From the NCBI RefSeq assembly GCF_018732085.1, contig NZ_CP076103.1, positions 5,766,001-5,830,000 of the forward strand: 64,000 nt of DNA. The letters are read 5' to 3'. The translations under genes and the position numbers were made by a program. The notes beneath the pieces are model-generated. The model did no database searches and was not told where the DNA came from. It was given only the letters and a program-made list of their open reading frames with translations. Positions 44,848 through 54,074 of this stretch are shown in pieces (the stretch's first letter is position 1; every line of letters begins with the position of its first letter). The stretch comes from Lysobacter capsici. Lineage in GTDB: Bacteria; Pseudomonadota; Gammaproteobacteria; Xanthomonadales; Xanthomonadaceae.

Positions 44848-45107
44848 ACGCGATCTGCCGCGACCGCTGCGGCGCGTGCTGCATCGCGCCGTCGATCACC
44901 TCGCCGATTCCGGGCATGCCGGACGGCAAACCGGCCGGGGTCGCCTGCGTGCAGCTCGACGAGCAACTGCGCTGCCGGTTGTTCGGCAAACCCGAGCGGC
45001 CGAAGTTTTGCGGGTCGCTGCAGCCTTCGTTCGAGATGTGCGGGGGTGATCGCGGCGAGGCGATGAGGGCGTTGTCTGCGTTGGAGCGGATGACCGCGCC
45101 GGGTTGA
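44844..45107 (+). CDS. YkgJ-type Cys-cluster protein
   Basis: An 87 aa protein from GTG 44844, overlapping the DUF952 stop by 4 nt. Cys pattern CRDRCGACC, then VACVQL, RCRLFG, FCGSLQ and MCGG match the YkgJ CxxxCxxCC family, likely binding zinc or iron. Function unknown. Couples with the DUF952 gene; just downstream is the tandem repeat array. Confidence 0.75.
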   Translation: MNAICRDRCGACCIAPSITSPIPGMPDGKPAGVACVQLDEQLRCRLFGKPERPKFCGSLQPSFEMCGGDRGEAMRALSALERMTAPG

Positions 45108-45138
45108 GGTTCGCTGCGTGACTCGCTGCAAAATTCGT

Positions 45139-45700
45139 CGCGACGGCTTTTGCTGTTGCCCCCTTTGACAAAGGGGGCGAACGGCCGCGCAGCGGACGTG
45201 GGGGATTTGCTTTTGCTGTTGCTTCTTTCAGGAGCAAAAGCACCCCCCCCCTTTTTCAAACGGGGGGAAGAGCAGTTGCGAATGTGCGTGGGACAGACTC
45301 GTGCCTCGGGCCGGATTCGGCCGAGCTAAGTGAGGATTCGAATCGCAACGGCCATTGCTGTTGCCCTCTTTGACAAAGGGGGCGAACGGCCGCGCAGCGG
45401 ACGTGGGGGATTTGCTTTTGCTGTTGCTTCTTTCAGGAGCAAAAGCAAATCCCCCTACCCTCCTTTTTCAAAGGGGGAAAGAGCAGTTGCGAATATGCGT
45501 GAGACAGACTCGTGCGTCGGGCCGGATTCGGCCGAGCTAAGTGAGGATTCGAATCGCGACGGCTTTTGCTGTTGCCCCCTTTGACAAAGGGGGCGAACGG
45601 CCGCGCAGCGGACGTGGGGGATTTGCTTTTGCTGTTGCTTCTTTCAGGAGCAAGAGCGAACCCCCACGCACCCTTTTGCAAAGGGGGAAAAGCAAATGCT
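45139..45700. repeat. Three tandem copies of a ~207-bp element with CCCCCTTTGACAAAGGGGG hairpins
   Basis: CGCGACGGCTTTTGCTG begins copy 1 at 45139; the same alignment recurs at 45344 and 45555, so the period is about 205-211 bp and the third copy is shorter. Each copy holds CCCCCTTTGACAAAGGGGG, GCAGCGGACGTGGGGGATTTG and a CTTTTTCAAAGGGGG-type element. Related sequence is at 5851-5981 and 55745-55815. No gene is seen. Confidence 0.85.
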
Positions 45701-47095
45701 TTACAGCAACCCGTCGCGCTTGACCGCGAGGTACTTCTCCACCAGCGACGCGGCCAGCTGATCGCAGCTCACGTCCAGCACCATCACGCCGTGGTTACGC
45801 AACGCTTCGTGGGCGGCCACGCGCAGCTCCAGGTATTGCGCGGTCGCGCCGGCGCGGATCGCGCCGGACAGGTCTTCGACGTCTTCGTTCAAGGCCTGGT
45901 CGAGCGAGCCTTCGCGCAGGCTCGCCACGCACACCAGGTGCCGGCCGCGCAGCATGCGCACCGCGGCGAGCAGGTCGTCCATGTCTTCGTCGCGCAGGTT
46001 GGTCACCAGCATCACCAGCGAACGCCGGCGCTGGCGCAGCGACAGTTCGGTCGCCGCGGCCAGGAAGTCGGTCGCGATCGGCTGCGGCTGCAAGGCGTAA
46101 CTGGCGCGCAGCAGGTTGTCGATCGCGCCGACGCCGCGCTGCGGCGGCACCCAGCGGCTTTCGCCGCCGCTGGCGAGCAGGCCCACGCCGTCGCCCTGGC
46201 GCAGCGCGAGATACGCCACCACCAGAGCCGCATCGAGCACATGATCGAAATGCGAATGCTCGCCGTCGCGCGCCATCAGGCGGCGGCCGGTATCGAGCAT
46301 CAGCACCAGCTGCTGATTGCGTTCGTCCTGGTACTCGCGCGAGATCAGCCGGCGCGCGCGCGCGGTCGCCTTCCAGTCGATCTGGCGAAGGCTGTCGCCG
46401 ACGCGGTACTCGCGCATCTGATGGAAGTCGGTGCCTTCGCCGCGACGGCGCTTGACGTGCGCACCGACCAGGCGCGAGGCCTGTTCGGCGCTGAACATCG
46501 CAAACTTGGCCAACGGCGCGAAGTTCGGAAACACGCGCACGCGCTGCAGGTCGCCGGACACCCGCGACTGCCACCACAGGCCCCACGGCGAATGCAGGCG
46601 CAGCTGCACGCCGTCGAACTGGAAATCGCCGCGGATATTGGCGCGCAGTTCGTAGTCGAAACTCGCGCTCTCGCCGCGGCGCAGGTCGAGCCGGCGCGGC
46701 AGGTTGCGCAGCGACCAGCCGCCGGGATGCAGGTCGAACGCGTCCAGCCGTTGCCGGCGCGCGGCGGTCTCGAAGGTCAGACTGACCGGGCGTTCGACGC
46801 CGATCGCCCAGGTGTCGTGCATGCGCCGCGCGACCGTCGGGGTCGGCGCGCGCAGCAATCGCAACAGATCGACGATCAGGATCAGCGCGATCAACGCGGT
46901 CAGCCACTGCCACACCGACGGCGCCAGCCAGCCCGCGCTCGCGGCCAGACCGACCGCCGACCACGGCACGGCCAGCCAGGCCCAGCGCGGCGACGGCCGC
47001 GCCCAGCCGCGTCGCGGCAGCGCGCGATCGCGCGGCACCGACATCGCGGCGACCGGCGAGGCGACGGGCAACGGCGGCGGCACGCCTGCTTTCAT
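45701..47095 (-). CDS. DUF58 protein of the MoxR operon
   Basis: A 464 aa protein from ATG 47095 with two hydrophobic segments near the N-terminus (WAWLAVPWSAVGLAASAGWL and WLTALIALILIVDLL), then a DUF58/VWA-like domain. The typical block is GTDFHQMREYRVGDSLRQIDWKATARARRLI, followed by VLMLDTG and SHFDHVLDAALVVAYLALRQGD. DUF58 proteins are partners of MoxR AAA+ ATPases, and likely act in metal insertion or folding at the membrane. It is the last gene of the operon, 10 bp after moxR, and ends in the tandem repeat array. Confidence 0.88.
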   Translation of the reverse strand: MKAGVPPPLPVASPVAAMSVPRDRALPRRGWARPSPRWAWLAVPWSAVGLAASAGWLAPSVWQWLTALIALILIVDLLRLLRAPTPTVARRMHDTWAIGVERPVSLTFETAARRQRLDAFDLHPGGWSLRNLPRRLDLRRGESASFDYELRANIRGDFQFDGVQLRLHSPWGLWWQSRVSGDLQRVRVFPNFAPLAKFAMFSAEQASRLVGAHVKRRRGEGTDFHQMREYRVGDSLRQIDWKATARARRLISREYQDERNQQLVLMLDTGRRLMARDGEHSHFDHVLDAALVVAYLALRQGDGVGLLASGGESRWVPPQRGVGAIDNLLRASYALQPQPIATDFLAAATELSLRQRRRSLVMLVTNLRDEDMDDLLAAVRMLRGRHLVCVASLREGSLDQALNEDVEDLSGAIRAGATAQYLELRVAAHEALRNHGVMVLDVSCDQLAASLVEKYLAVKRDGLL

Positions 47096-47105
47096 CAAAA
47101 TGCAC

Positions 47106-48095
47106 TCATTGACGCGGCGCTTCCACCGTGGCGAGCAGCTGGTGCAGCACGTCGTCGGGCGATTGGCCTTCGATCTGCAGCTCCGGCGCCAGCGCGATGC
47201 GATGGCGCAGCACCGGCTTGGCGATTTCGCGCACGTCGTCGGGAGTAACGAAATCGCGGTCGGACAGCACCGCCTGCGCGCGCGCCGCGCGGATCAGGCC
47301 GAGGCTGCCGCGCGGACCGGCGCCGAGCGAGATGCCGGCCCAGTCGCGGGTCTTGCCGACGATGCGCACCACGTAATCGATCACCGCCTCGTCCACCCGC
47401 ACCAGCGCGGTGCCCTGCTGCATCGCCACGATCTCTTCCGGACCGAGCACGCGCCGCACCTGCGACAGATCGAAATCCGACGCGCTGCGGCCCAGGCTGA
47501 CCGCGGTGACCATGCGCTTTTCGTCGGCGCGGCTGGGGTAGCCGATCAGGATCTTCAGCAGGAAGCGATCGAGCTGCGCTTCGGGCAGCGGATACGTGCC
47601 TTCCTGCTCGACCGGATTCTGGGTGGCCAGGGTCAGGAACGGCGGCGGCAGTTCGAAGCTGTGGCCTTCGATGGTGACCTGCAGTTCCTGCATCGCTTCG
47701 AGCAAGGCCGACTGGGTCTTGGCCGGGGCGCGGTTGATTTCGTCGGCCAACAGCAGATTGGTGAACACCGGGCCGCGACGGATATTGAAGCTCTCCGTCT
47801 TGGGGTCGTACACCGCATGCCCGCTGATGTCGCTGGGCATCAGGTCGGGCGTGAACTGCACGCGCGCATAGCCGCAATCCAAGGCCTTGGACAATGCGCG
47901 CACCACCAGGGTCTTGCCCAGGCCGGGCACGCCTTCGAGCAGCGCGTGACCGCCGGCGAGCAGCGCGATCAGGATCTGGTCGAGCACGTCGGCCTGGCCG
48001 ATGAAGGCCTTGCTGACTTCCTCGCGCACGGCGGCGGCGCGTTGCGCCAGCGCGGTGCCGGTGATCGGAACGAGCGGGGCGGCGTCGAGGCTCAT
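47106..48095 (-). CDS. MoxR-family AAA+ ATPase
   Basis: A 329 aa AAA+ ATPase: Walker A LLEGVPGLGKTLVVRALS, Walker B LLLADEINRAPAKTQ, sensor region LATQNPVEQEGTYPLPEAQ and a C-terminal helical domain. MoxR-type ATPases work as chaperones on VWA/DUF58 partners. ATG 48095 overlaps the stop of the DUF4350 gene by 4 nt. The cytoplasmic role is inferred from the family. Confidence 0.92.
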   Translation of the reverse strand: MSLDAAPLVPITGTALAQRAAAVREEVSKAFIGQADVLDQILIALLAGGHALLEGVPGLGKTLVVRALSKALDCGYARVQFTPDLMPSDISGHAVYDPKTESFNIRRGPVFTNLLLADEINRAPAKTQSALLEAMQELQVTIEGHSFELPPPFLTLATQNPVEQEGTYPLPEAQLDRFLLKILIGYPSRADEKRMVTAVSLGRSASDFDLSQVRRVLGPEEIVAMQQGTALVRVDEAVIDYVVRIVGKTRDWAGISLGAGPRGSLGLIRAARAQAVLSDRDFVTPDDVREIAKPVLRHRIALAPELQIEGQSPDDVLHQLLATVEAPRQ

Positions 48096-49306
48096 AAGCG
48101 GTTTCTCATGCGGATCAAAGTGGCGATGCGGGTGCGGAACGCGGCGTGGTCGCGCGTCAGCGGCTGGGTCAAGGCGTCGCCGATCGCGGCGGCGCCCAGG
48201 GTCGGGTCCTGCTTGTAACGTTCCACCAGCAGCGCGACCTGTTCCTGGCCCTGCTGCGCGGCGGCATACGGATCGCGGCGGCGCAGGCGCAGCAAGAAGG
48301 CGCGACGCGCGGCTTCGTACAGGATCGCGCCATAGCCGTAGCGGTAGATGTGTTCGCCGCTGGCGACGATGTGTTCGAGCAGCGAGCGCCGTTCCAGCGC
48401 CGGCGCCGGCCGCAGCGGACCGAAGCGCTGGGTGCGCTGCCACAGCCAGCCCAGCAGCCACAGCAGCAACGGCACCCACGCCATCCAGCTGTTGAAGATC
48501 AGGGTCTTCCACAGCGACGGCACTTCCGCCGCGTAGATCAGATGGATGGTGCCGGCGCGGTAGTTCGGCGCCAGCAACTGGCGCGTGAATGCCGCGTTGG
48601 CCGGTTCGGCGATTTCGTCGGTGCCGAAATTGAACGCGCTCAGCAAGGGATTGGCGTTGCCGCGGTTGGACAGGAAGTCCATGTCGGCGAGCACGTCGAC
48701 CGAACCCTTGCCGCGCGGGAAACGCGCGTAGACGTAGGCGTCGTCTTCGTCACCCCAGGCGTAGTCGGGTTCGACATCGCTGTTGTAGTAGTAGAACCGG
48801 CGCGCGTTGCAGAACAGGCTCTGCGGTTCGAGCCCGCGTTCGTACAAGCCGACGCAGTCGTTGCGCTGGTTCTCCGCGCTGCTGTCGCTGGCGTCGAGCA
48901 AGGTCAGGCCGAGCGTATCGAGCACCGGCACCGGCGACTCGCCGAGTTTTTCGCGCAGCGGCGGCGTGCGCACGATCAGATGGCCGCCGCGTTCGACCCA
49001 GCCGAGCAGTTGGTCGGCATCGGCTTTCGACAGCGTGCGCGGGTCGCGGTAGATCAGCACCGTGTCGCGCGGCTGCAGCGGATGCAGGGCCAGCGCCAGG
49101 CGCTGGCGCGCGTCGACCTTGACCTTGTCGTTGCCCAGGGCCAGCTTGAGGATGTACAGCGGGTTGCTGGCCGCTTCGCCGCTGCGCGGCTCGTCGACGG
49201 TTTCCTCGACCTTGACGTAGTTGCTGCGCCACAGCGAAACGCCGACCAGCACGGCAACGATCACCACCACCGCGGCGGCGATGGTCAGGGCGAGATTGCG
49301 GTTCAT
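48092..49306 (-). CDS. DUF4350 membrane protein
   Basis: A 404 aa protein from ATG 49306, coupled to its neighbours on both sides. One hydrophobic N-terminal segment (LALTIAAAVVVIVAVLVGVS) precedes a DUF4350 domain (about 40-290) with RDTVLIYRDPRTLSKADADQLL and GGHLIVRTPPLREKLG. A second hydrophobic stretch (WMAWVPLLLWLLGWLW) lies near residue 300, then a basic tail. It is a component of MoxR operons; its role is unknown. Confidence 0.82.
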   Translation of the reverse strand: MNRNLALTIAAAVVVIVAVLVGVSLWRSNYVKVEETVDEPRSGEAASNPLYILKLALGNDKVKVDARQRLALALHPLQPRDTVLIYRDPRTLSKADADQLLGWVERGGHLIVRTPPLREKLGESPVPVLDTLGLTLLDASDSSAENQRNDCVGLYERGLEPQSLFCNARRFYYYNSDVEPDYAWGDEDDAYVYARFPRGKGSVDVLADMDFLSNRGNANPLLSAFNFGTDEIAEPANAAFTRQLLAPNYRAGTIHLIYAAEVPSLWKTLIFNSWMAWVPLLLWLLGWLWQRTQRFGPLRPAPALERRSLLEHIVASGEHIYRYGYGAILYEAARRAFLLRLRRRDPYAAAQQGQEQVALLVERYKQDPTLGAAAIGDALTQPLTRDHAAFRTRIATLIRMRNRL

Positions 49307-50964
49307 GCCGCCCACCCGAAGCGCTGGCTGAGCTGGCCGACCAGATCGTCGAAGTCCTGCGACTCGGGCAGGCTTTCGGCGTAGGCCGCGTACTGCCAGG
49401 TGCGCACGGCGCGCGCGAACACCTCGCGCTCCTCGGCCGAACCGAGCTTGCGCGAGGCGCGCAGGCACTGCGCCTCGGTCGCGCCGGGCACCAGCACGAT
49501 GTCGGCGCGCTTGGCCATCGACTCGACCGCGGCGCGGTACATCAGCGCGAGCGCATCGCGATGGCGGCCGGCCTGCCACAGGCGGCGGATCGCGGTGGGC
49601 AGGTTGTCGGGCAGCGGTTCGGGCTCGCTGTGGACCGCGGTGCGCACGCCGGCGGGCGCCTGTTCTTCTTCGCTGGCGCCGCCGCGAAACCAGCCCAGCC
49701 AGCGGCCGAGGGTGAACGCCAGCACGCCGACGAGCAGCGCCACCAGGCCCCACATCAGCAGCTTCGCGAACGCGGCCAGGCCGCCGCCGAGGCCCTCGAA
49801 CTTGGACGGATCGACCGGCTTGGGCTCGTCTTTCTTTTTCTTCTCGGCCTCGTGCTTGGGCTTCCACACCGTCTGCTTGCGCTTGGGCGCGACCGTGGGG
49901 TCCTTCATCGCCTTGGCGACCGCATCGCGCAGGGCGCGATCGTCGCTGCGCTGATCGCCGTAGATCTCGTTCAAGGTCGACGGCAGGCGCTTGGCTTTCT
50001 TGCCGTCGATCACCCCGCGGATCGGCGCGCTGGTCGGTTCGTACGCTTCTTCGTCGCCTTGTTCGTCGTCGCCGCTCGCCTGCGCGGGCGGCGCCTGCTT
50101 GGCCGGCGCCTGCATCGCCGAGGCGTCCGGCGCCGAGGGCTCCTGCGCCGGCGCATCGGCCATCCAGCCCAAGGTCAGGCACAAGGCGAGGAAACTCGGC
50201 GCGGCCGCCGCGGCCAGGCGCGCGCGCAGGCGGCGGAACACGATCTCGATGTCCCAGCCTTCGATATCGGTGCGGCGATTGAGGTACAGGCCGAAGCCGG
50301 CGCCGACATAGAACGGCTCGATCACGCTGACCGCGATCCAGACCACCAGGTTCAACAGCGCGTTGAACCACTGCGACTGCTCGGTGAACGATTCCAGCAA
50401 GGCCTTGAACGTATCGGGCAGGTAGTCGAACGGGATGAACATCATCGCGCCGAGCAAGGTGCCGATCACCAGCAGGATTTCGAAATTCATGCACACCAGA
50501 GTCAGCAGCGCGCACATGCCGTAGACCGGCGCGCCCAACGCGGCGCGACGCTGGCGCGCCTCGCTGCCGCTGCCGCCTTCGAGCAGGTCCACCGGCAGGT
50601 ACAGCGAACGCGCCGGGCCGAGCCGGCGCCAGGTCAGGTACGGCAACCACCAGCGCGCGCCCCAGCGGAACTGCGCGCGCACGGTCTGGCGCGTGCCCGG
50701 GGTTTCGCCGAACACCGCGCGCGAGATCACGAACAGCACGATGCGGTCGAACCACGGCTTGAGCCACCACATCAGCAGGCCCGACAGCCACAGCAGGTCC
50801 AGCGCCCAGCCGGCCGCGTTGAGCAGCACCAGGATCGGCACGGTCACCAGCAGCCAGGGTTTCCAGATCGCGCCGGCGTGGCGGCGCACCAGGGCCATGC
50901 CGAGTTCGGCCGCTTCCCAGGAGGTGCGCGGACGCAGGGTGACGGTGAGCGCTTCGAGTTTCAT
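49303..50964 (-). CDS. DUF4129-containing membrane protein
   Basis: A 553 aa protein from ATG 50964 with hydrophobic segments at the N-terminus (ILVLLNAAGWALDLLWLSGL and two more around residues 150-250). A Pro/Ala/Gln-rich linker and a Lys/Glu-rich segment (HEAEKKKKDEPKPVD) follow, then a hydrophobic segment and a C-terminal DUF4129 block (AVESMAKRADIVLVPGATEA, RAVRTWQYAAYAE). Its start and end overlap the SpoIIM-type and DUF4350 genes by 4 nt. It acts in the inner membrane with the MoxR group. Function unknown. Confidence 0.82.
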   Translation of the reverse strand: MKLEALTVTLRPRTSWEAAELGMALVRRHAGAIWKPWLLVTVPILVLLNAAGWALDLLWLSGLLMWWLKPWFDRIVLFVISRAVFGETPGTRQTVRAQFRWGARWWLPYLTWRRLGPARSLYLPVDLLEGGSGSEARQRRAALGAPVYGMCALLTLVCMNFEILLVIGTLLGAMMFIPFDYLPDTFKALLESFTEQSQWFNALLNLVVWIAVSVIEPFYVGAGFGLYLNRRTDIEGWDIEIVFRRLRARLAAAAAPSFLALCLTLGWMADAPAQEPSAPDASAMQAPAKQAPPAQASGDDEQGDEEAYEPTSAPIRGVIDGKKAKRLPSTLNEIYGDQRSDDRALRDAVAKAMKDPTVAPKRKQTVWKPKHEAEKKKKDEPKPVDPSKFEGLGGGLAAFAKLLMWGLVALLVGVLAFTLGRWLGWFRGGASEEEQAPAGVRTAVHSEPEPLPDNLPTAIRRLWQAGRHRDALALMYRAAVESMAKRADIVLVPGATEAQCLRASRKLGSAEEREVFARAVRTWQYAAYAESLPESQDFDDLVGQLSQRFGWAA

Positions 50965-51974
50965 GCGGCGTCTTCGTCGTCGCGATGGATCGCGTTGCGG
51001 CCGCCGCGCAGCAGCCATACGAACACCAGCGCCCACAGCACCGCGCCGACCGTGTACTTGATCGACGCCGGGACGCTGGCAATCGACGACCAGAACGCTT
51101 CGACGAAGGCCGCGAACACCAGCATCGCGAACACGCCGATGCAGATCTTGGCGCCGCGCCGGCCGCCGTGGATCAGCGAATCGATGCGCCGGCGCTGGCC
51201 CGGCGCGATCAGGCTCAGGCCCAGGCGCAGGCCGGCGCCGCCGGAGATCACGATCGCGGTGAGTTCGGGCGCCGAATGGCCGGCGACGAAGCGCCAGAAC
51301 GGATCGCCGTGGCCGACCGCCTGCAGGTGGCCGGCGACGCCGCCGATCATGATGCCGTTGAAAATCAGCACGAACACCGTGCCGAGCCCGGCCAGCAGGC
51401 CGCTGGCGAAGGTCTGGAAGCCGATGCCGACGTTGTTGCCGATGTAGTGGGCGAACATCTGCAGATCGTCTTCGCTGGTGCGGCCCAGATCGCCCTTGCC
51501 GGCCGGGTCGTACATCTGCTCGAAGCTGGCCAGGCTCTGCGCGTCGAACAGGCCGGCGGCGAGGTCGGGCTTGACCTGGATGGCGATGAAGATCGTCACC
51601 AGCGGCACCACGAACAACAGCGCCGCGGCCAGCATGCAGCGGGCCTCGGCGCGCACCAGCCGCGGGAAACCGGCCAGCAGGAATTCGACCGCGCGCCGCC
51701 AATGCACCGGCTTGGTCCGGTACAGCACGCTGTGGCCGCGCTGCATCAACTGCTGCAGACGATCGGTGACCACCGCGCTGTAGCCGCGCCGACGCGCCAG
51801 CGCGAGCTGCTGGCACAGCCGGCGGTGGCGCGCGGGCAGTTCGTCGTCGGCGATGCCGGTCCATTCGCGCCGATGGCGGCGCGCATCGCGCGCGCTGACC
51901 GAGCGTTTTTCCAGCCACAGCTCGAAATCGCGCCATTCGGCCTGGTGGCGTTCGACGAAGCGTTCCTGTCTCAT
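50961..51974 (-). CDS. SpoIIM-family (stage II sporulation protein M-like) membrane protein
   Basis: A 337 aa protein from ATG 51974. A long Arg-rich N-terminal cytosolic part (ARDARRHRREWTGIADDELP) precedes several hydrophobic segments. A SpoIIM-type block is visible: YIGNNVGIGFQTFASGLLAG, GVAGHLQAVGHGDPFWRFVAGHSAPELTAI. In non-sporulating bacteria these occur with RDD and MoxR genes and probably act in membrane remodelling. It overlaps both neighbours by 4 nt. Confidence 0.88.
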   Translation of the reverse strand: MRQERFVERHQAEWRDFELWLEKRSVSARDARRHRREWTGIADDELPARHRRLCQQLALARRRGYSAVVTDRLQQLMQRGHSVLYRTKPVHWRRAVEFLLAGFPRLVRAEARCMLAAALLFVVPLVTIFIAIQVKPDLAAGLFDAQSLASFEQMYDPAGKGDLGRTSEDDLQMFAHYIGNNVGIGFQTFASGLLAGLGTVFVLIFNGIMIGGVAGHLQAVGHGDPFWRFVAGHSAPELTAIVISGGAGLRLGLSLIAPGQRRRIDSLIHGGRRGAKICIGVFAMLVFAAFVEAFWSSIASVPASIKYTVGAVLWALVFVWLLRGGRNAIHRDDEDAA

Positions 51975-52654
51975 CGGCGGCCCAGCAACCAGTTGGCGAT
52001 GCCGTACAGGCGCATCACCGCGGCCTGGCCGCGCGACAAGGTCAGCGGTTCGACCAGCTCGGCCAGTTCGGCCTGGCGCGCCGCGGTCAGGCGCGGCGCG
52101 CGTTCGGCGAAGGCGACCACGGCCGCCTGTTCGTGCTGCAGCAACACGATGGCCGGCGCGAGCGCAGGCGCGACCTGCGCTTCGTACAAGGTCTGCTGGC
52201 GCGCGGCGTGGACCACCAGGGTGCCGGCGACCATGTCGCCCAGGCGCCGGCCCCACGGATCGATCAGGCTGGTCACCAGGCCCACCGCGTACCCGACCGG
52301 CAGCGCATCGACCACGCGCAGCAGGTTGCGGGTGAACGACGCCATCCAGCCGACCGGCGCGCCGTCGGCGGCGACCACCCGCAGCCCCAGCGCCCACTTG
52401 CCGGGCGTGCGGCCCTGCATCAGCACTTCGAACAGGACCATGTAGAACCAGCTCATCACGAAAGTGACCAGCATCAGGATCGCGTAGCCGGCGCCGCCGA
52501 ACAGCGCGGTCAACACTTGATACAGCGCCATGTAGATCGCGATGCGCGCGATCAGGTCGAGCACATAGGCCAGCGCGCGCGGCAGCGGCCCGGCCGCGCG
52601 CAGGTGCAGGGCCACGCCCTCGGGCGTCACCACATGGCGGTAGGTGTCGAGCAT
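51971..52654 (-). CDS. RDD-family membrane protein 1
   Basis: A 227 aa protein from ATG 52654. The RDD core includes RALAYVLDLIARIAIYMALY, MQGRTPGKWALGLRVVAADG and SLIDPWGRRLGDMVAGTLVV. Three or so hydrophobic segments are visible, then a soluble tail. The start overlaps the preceding RDD gene's stop (TGATG). RDD proteins are membrane proteins with unclear transport or stress roles. Confidence 0.85.
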   Translation of the reverse strand: MLDTYRHVVTPEGVALHLRAAGPLPRALAYVLDLIARIAIYMALYQVLTALFGGAGYAILMLVTFVMSWFYMVLFEVLMQGRTPGKWALGLRVVAADGAPVGWMASFTRNLLRVVDALPVGYAVGLVTSLIDPWGRRLGDMVAGTLVVHAARQQTLYEAQVAPALAPAIVLLQHEQAAVVAFAERAPRLTAARQAELAELVEPLTLSRGQAAVMRLYGIANWLLGRR

Positions 52655-53166
52655 CAGACGATGACGACCTTGGTGTCGGCGAGCAGGTCGTGCAGGCAGC
52701 GGCTTTCCTCGCCGAAGATCCACACGACATTGATCAGCGAGAACATCAGGCCGATGCACGGCACTTGTTCGAGTAGCCCGACCACCAGCATGCGCAGGCC
52801 GAAGATGCGGCCGAAGCTGGCGTGGGTGCCGTCGTTGCGCACGATCTTGATCCGCATCCAGCGCTTGCCCAGGGTCTGCGAGGACTGCGCCAGCAGCACC
52901 AGCTGATAAATGAACAAGCCCAGCGCGGCCAGCAGCGCGACGCAGGAGGTGATCAGCTGCAGCGGCGAGGGGTCCTTGCTGTCGGGTTCGAGCCCGACCG
53001 CGACGAACAACGGAAAGAAGCACACCATCATCAGGCCCCAGTCGATCAGCCGCGCGACCAGGCGAATCCACGGATCGGCCTTGATGGTCCGGTCGTCCAC
53101 CCAGGCATAGGCCGGCAACGGCGGCGGCGCGCTCGGCGCGGCGTACGGATTCTGCAAGTCTTCCAT
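52654..53166 (-). CDS. RDD-family membrane protein 2
   Basis: A 170 aa protein from ATG 53166. The N-terminus is Pro/Ala-rich (YAAPSAPPPLPAYAW). RLVARLIDWGLMMVCFFPLF, SQTLGKRWMRIKIVRNDG and RCLHDLLADTKVV are RDD hallmarks. It is first of the seven-gene operon and is a distant paralogue of the next gene, which it touches by 1 nt. It lies 68 bp after the gamma-carbonic anhydrase gene and may share its promoter. Confidence 0.83.
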   Translation of the reverse strand: MEDLQNPYAAPSAPPPLPAYAWVDDRTIKADPWIRLVARLIDWGLMMVCFFPLFVAVGLEPDSKDPSPLQLITSCVALLAALGLFIYQLVLLAQSSQTLGKRWMRIKIVRNDGTHASFGRIFGLRMLVVGLLEQVPCIGLMFSLINVVWIFGEESRCLHDLLADTKVVIV

Positions 53167-53234
53167 GCGGTACCGAGTCCTGAGTCCTGCTTTTTTCCCC
53201 TGCCGCGACTGTAAACGCGGCCACCGGGCCATGG

Positions 53235-53777
53235 CTAGCCCGGCGTCATGCCCAGGTAACGGTCCTTCAGGCGCACATAGTGCTGCGCGCTGTATTGCAA
53301 TTGCTCGATCTCGCGCTCGCTGAGCGTGCGCGCCAGCCGGGCCGGATTGCCGACCCACAGCTCGCCCTCGCCGACCACCTTGCCCGGCGCGATCACCGCG
53401 CCGGCGCCGACGAAGCCGAAGCGCGAGACGCGGGCGCCGTCGAGGATCTTCGCGCCCATGCCGATCAGGGCGAATTCGTCGATGGTGCAGGCGTGGACGA
53501 TGGCGCCGTGGCCGATGGTCACGTCGTTGGCGATCACCGTCGGCAGGCCGCCGGGACGGGTGAACGGACCTTCGTGGGTGACATGCACGATGGTGCCGTC
53601 CTGCACATTGGTGCGCGCGCCGATGACGATCGAATTGACGTCGCCGCGCACCACGCAACCGGGCCAGATCGAGACATCGTCGCCCAGGGTGACCGCGCCG
53701 ATGACGGTCGCGGCGGGGTCGACGTAGACGCGTTCGCCCAGGCTGGGGAAGGCGTCGAGATAGGGACGTAGGCTCAT
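53235..53777 (-). CDS. Gamma-class carbonic anhydrase-like protein (YrdA type)
   Basis: A 180 aa left-handed beta-helix protein of hexapeptide repeats. Repeats are visible in VGAVTLGDD-like ATVIGAVTLGDDVSIWPGCV, VRGDVNSIVIGARTNVQDG and VIANDVTIGHGAIVHACTI. Zinc-ligand His residues stand in HVTHEG, GHGAIVHA. Members bind zinc in trimers; YrdA-like proteins often lack strong carbonic anhydrase activity. ATG 53777. 53778-54074 upstream has no gene. Confidence 0.88.
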   Translation of the reverse strand: MSLRPYLDAFPSLGERVYVDPAATVIGAVTLGDDVSIWPGCVVRGDVNSIVIGARTNVQDGTIVHVTHEGPFTRPGGLPTVIANDVTIGHGAIVHACTIDEFALIGMGAKILDGARVSRFGFVGAGAVIAPGKVVGEGELWVGNPARLARTLSEREIEQLQYSAQHYVRLKDRYLGMTPG

Positions 53778-54074
53778 GGGGCTAGTGTAAGCGGTGAGGC
53801 GCGACGCGCGACGCCGCGGACGGCAGCCGACACGCAGGGCAAGCCGGGTTGCACGGGTCGGAACCTGTGCGTCGATCCAGCCCCGCAGCGAAACCCTAGT
53901 TTTTCGTAAGCGGCCTCAGCCCGATGTCGCCCCCGATCGCGCCCCGCCACCGCGACCTGCAGGCCCGACACCGGCCCGCCGCCCACAAGACGGCCGCCGC
54001 GCCCCCCTCGCCTGACCTCAGCCGCCCCGCCGCCGGCACACTTCCGTGCGGCGCGGACGACTACACTGCGGCGT

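Noticed and set aside
45139..45700. Insertion sequence remnants
   Set aside because: No transposase frame, terminal repeats or target duplication is visible; treated as dispersed non-coding repeats.
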